Assembly (NCBI GenBank): GCA_030041095.1
Contig: JASHON010000029.1
Location: forward strand, 1 to 64,000
Source: Terriglobia bacterium
GTDB taxonomy: Bacteria; Acidobacteriota; Terriglobia; UBA7540
DNA length: 64,000 nucleotides
Reading direction: 5' to 3'
The notes under the pieces were generated by a model. It did not search any database and was not told where the DNA came from. It saw only the letters and a list, made by a program, of their open reading frames with translations. The position numbers and the translations under genes were made by a program. Shown one piece after another: positions 62,380-64,000 of the stretch (positions are counted from its first letter, which is position 1; each line of letters starts with the position of its first letter).

Positions 62380-63846
62380 TTAAGGCGCATGCGGACTCAT
62401 GGTTCCCGCGAGATTCAGAAAGGGAGCAAGGTTTCCTTCCGCAGCGGCAAGGCCGGCAAGGGCCCGCCAGATGCCGAGCCGGGCGAGAGCGTCGTCGGTT
62501 TCCGCCTGCACCAGCAAACCCTGTGCCTCGGCAACGTCCACGATCGTTCCAACGCCCGCGTTGAAGCGGGCGAGCGCCTGGGTTTCGCTCATGCGGGCCG
62601 CCGCAAGCTCGATCGGCGTATTTTGAGCCACGCGACGAGCTCCTTCGAGCGTCGCCAGCTCGCGCTGCTCTTCTCCCGTCAGTTCTTGCATGGTTTGATC
62701 GTAAAGCGCCTCTTCACGACGCAGGCTGGCGATGGCGATCTTCTTTTGGGCGCGCTCCGAAAAAATACTCGTAAAATCGAACTGGACCGTCAGTCCGGCT
62801 TGCCAGTTGTGGGCCGTCAGGTCGAGGCCCTGGAGCCCTGGTTCGATGTCCTTTTGGGAGAGTTGCGCGCTGCCTCGCGCCGAATCCAGCCCTTCCAGAA
62901 CGATATCCGGATAGAGTGAATGGTTCAGCACGCTGATCCGGGATCTCACTTCCTGAATCCTTCGCTGCTCGACCACCGCCGCCGGATTCTGGGTGAGCGT
63001 CGGAGCTTCCCACATCGTCGTCGGAGGCGTCTCAACATAGGGCTCTGGCGTGATTTCGATCCGGCTTCCGGCAAGACCTAAAGCTTCCGCGAGCGACGCG
63101 CTCGCCACTTGCTCTGCCTGTTCGTCCTGAATCAGAGACGTCCGGGAGACGGCTAGTTCTGCGTCGGCCCGCGACGCATCGGCCCCTGGACGCAGACGGG
63201 CGTTGACCAGTGCGTGCACGGAAGTGTCGAAAACCGTCCGCCGCCTGACGTCCGCCATCGACGCCTTCACGCGCTGCTCAGTTGCCAGGAGGCCGAGCGA
63301 AGCGTCTGCGACGGCGGTGGCAACTCCGAGTTGCGTCAGCGACACCTGCGCGGCGGTGCGGCTGGCCGTGGTTCGCGCGGCGCGCAATTCCGCACGCCGA
63401 TACCCAAACGTGAACGGCTCCCAAGCCAGCAGTTCTCCTAAACCGCTCGCCCAAAACGTCGCGTTCGATGGCGTAAACACCGTGCCTTGTGTTCCGGTCA
63501 AGATCGTTGGAAACTGCGGCATGAGCACGCCATAGACGCTATTTCGAGTCTCCCGCTCGCCTTGTGCGACGGCGTCCAGGAACGGCAAGTAGTTCGTTGC
63601 CGTCAATCCCACATTTGCCCTCGCGGCGTTGTAAGCCTGGAACGCAGCGCGAACCGCCGGATAATGCGCGAGCGCATATTGCACGGCTTGTTCCACGGTC
63701 ATCGTTCGCACGGGCCCGCTGGCCGTCGCTGGCAACGGCGGCTGGGGGGAAGCTGAGGGCGTTGTCGCCGGCATCATCTGGGCCTGGGCGGTGAACGGCA
63801 AAACTGCGAGCAATAAAAATAGGGAAGCTATCGATTTTAGTTTCAT
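62380..63846 (-). CDS. TolC-family outer-membrane channel
   Basis: A 488-residue protein with a signal peptide (residues 1-22, ending AQA) and two copies of the OEP coiled-coil repeat (about 50-255 and 275-475), rich in alanine and glutamine, with the usual FNAGVGTIVDVAEAQ near 430. It forms the outer-membrane exit of the efflux complex. First gene of the operon; its ATG at 63846 has no strong ribosome site. Confidence 0.9.
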   Translation of the reverse strand: MKLKSIASLFLLLAVLPFTAQAQMMPATTPSASPQPPLPATASGPVRTMTVEQAVQYALAHYPAVRAAFQAYNAARANVGLTATNYLPFLDAVAQGERETRNSVYGVLMPQFPTILTGTQGTVFTPSNATFWASGLGELLAWEPFTFGYRRAELRAARTTASRTAAQVSLTQLGVATAVADASLGLLATEQRVKASMADVRRRTVFDTSVHALVNARLRPGADASRADAELAVSRTSLIQDEQAEQVASASLAEALGLAGSRIEITPEPYVETPPTTMWEAPTLTQNPAAVVEQRRIQEVRSRISVLNHSLYPDIVLEGLDSARGSAQLSQKDIEPGLQGLDLTAHNWQAGLTVQFDFTSIFSERAQKKIAIASLRREEALYDQTMQELTGEEQRELATLEGARRVAQNTPIELAAARMSETQALARFNAGVGTIVDVAEAQGLLVQAETDDALARLGIWRALAGLAAAEGNLAPFLNLAGTMSPHAP

Positions 63847-64000
63847 GGAAGAGACTCTAACCCGGACGGGAACGACGATCTTTGCCTCGCAAAAGACTCG
63901 CCGAACGCAACCCGGCCGTGCGCCCGGCCAAAGAGATGGACCCCGATGATTTCTTCCTGCTTTCCATGGTTCATTATTCGTCAGAACTGAGGATTTAACG

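Overview
The window looks like part of an Acidobacteriota chromosome, probably Terriglobia/Bryobacterales-like. I infer this from two very large Oar-type TonB-dependent receptors with an N-terminal carboxypeptidase-regulatory domain, many Tat-exported beta-propeller proteins, a HppA-type pyrophosphatase next to gapA, and a REP/RAYT-type repeat remnant. No rRNA, tRNA, CRISPR array, phage or intact insertion sequence was recognised.

Layout. (1) 1-7.2 kb, core/regulatory: a small membrane protein, an adrenodoxin-reductase/FprA-like flavoprotein, a repeat block (1.88-2.6 kb) holding an internally deleted RAYT transposase between REP-like palindromes, then a sigma-54 enhancer-binding protein (PAS-PAS-GAF-AAA-Fis). 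The latter faces a near-consensus -24/-12 promoter driving a small operon of pseudo-receiver, STAS protein and FNR-like regulator with four candidate cluster cysteines. (2) 7.6-38.7 kb, accessory catabolic island: a FadR-type GntR regulator; a DapA/NAL-family lyase; a tightly coupled 13-gene operon (MBL hydrolase, threonine-synthase-like enzyme, MlrC/M81, two SDRs, aspartoacylase-like enzyme, Tat-exported DapA-like protein, kelch/NanM-like protein, SUMF1-fold protein, GSA-type aminotransferase, class IV aminotransferase, Gfo/Idh/MocA, GNAT); a leftward TonB receptor/FG-GAP/sialidase-like operon; and a rightward SSS symporter followed by four more sialidase-like proteins. (3) 39.2-52.1 kb, glycan section: DUF5695 protein, second Oar receptor, GH43/GH32-like protein, GH63-like glucosidase, and a membrane-anchored winged-helix regulator. 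(4) 52.7-63.8 kb: hppA, gapA, a repeat-bearing spacer, and a tripartite RND efflux operon.

The most interesting signal is that four promoters of the island (DapA, MBL operon, TonB operon, symporter) each carry a palindrome related to ATACTGTCGACAGTAT at or near the predicted start of transcription. This suggests one regulon, with the neighbouring GntR protein as the natural candidate regulator. The proposed scheme (inference) is: surface sialidase-like enzymes release an acidic, possibly N-acylated sugar or amino-acid-like residue; the Oar receptor and sodium symporter import it; a mutarotase-like kelch protein, lyases, SDR/Gfo oxidoreductases, aminotransferases and an N-acyl transfer/removal pair process it. 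No NanK, NanE or NagA/NagB was seen, so this is not a standard sialic acid pathway.
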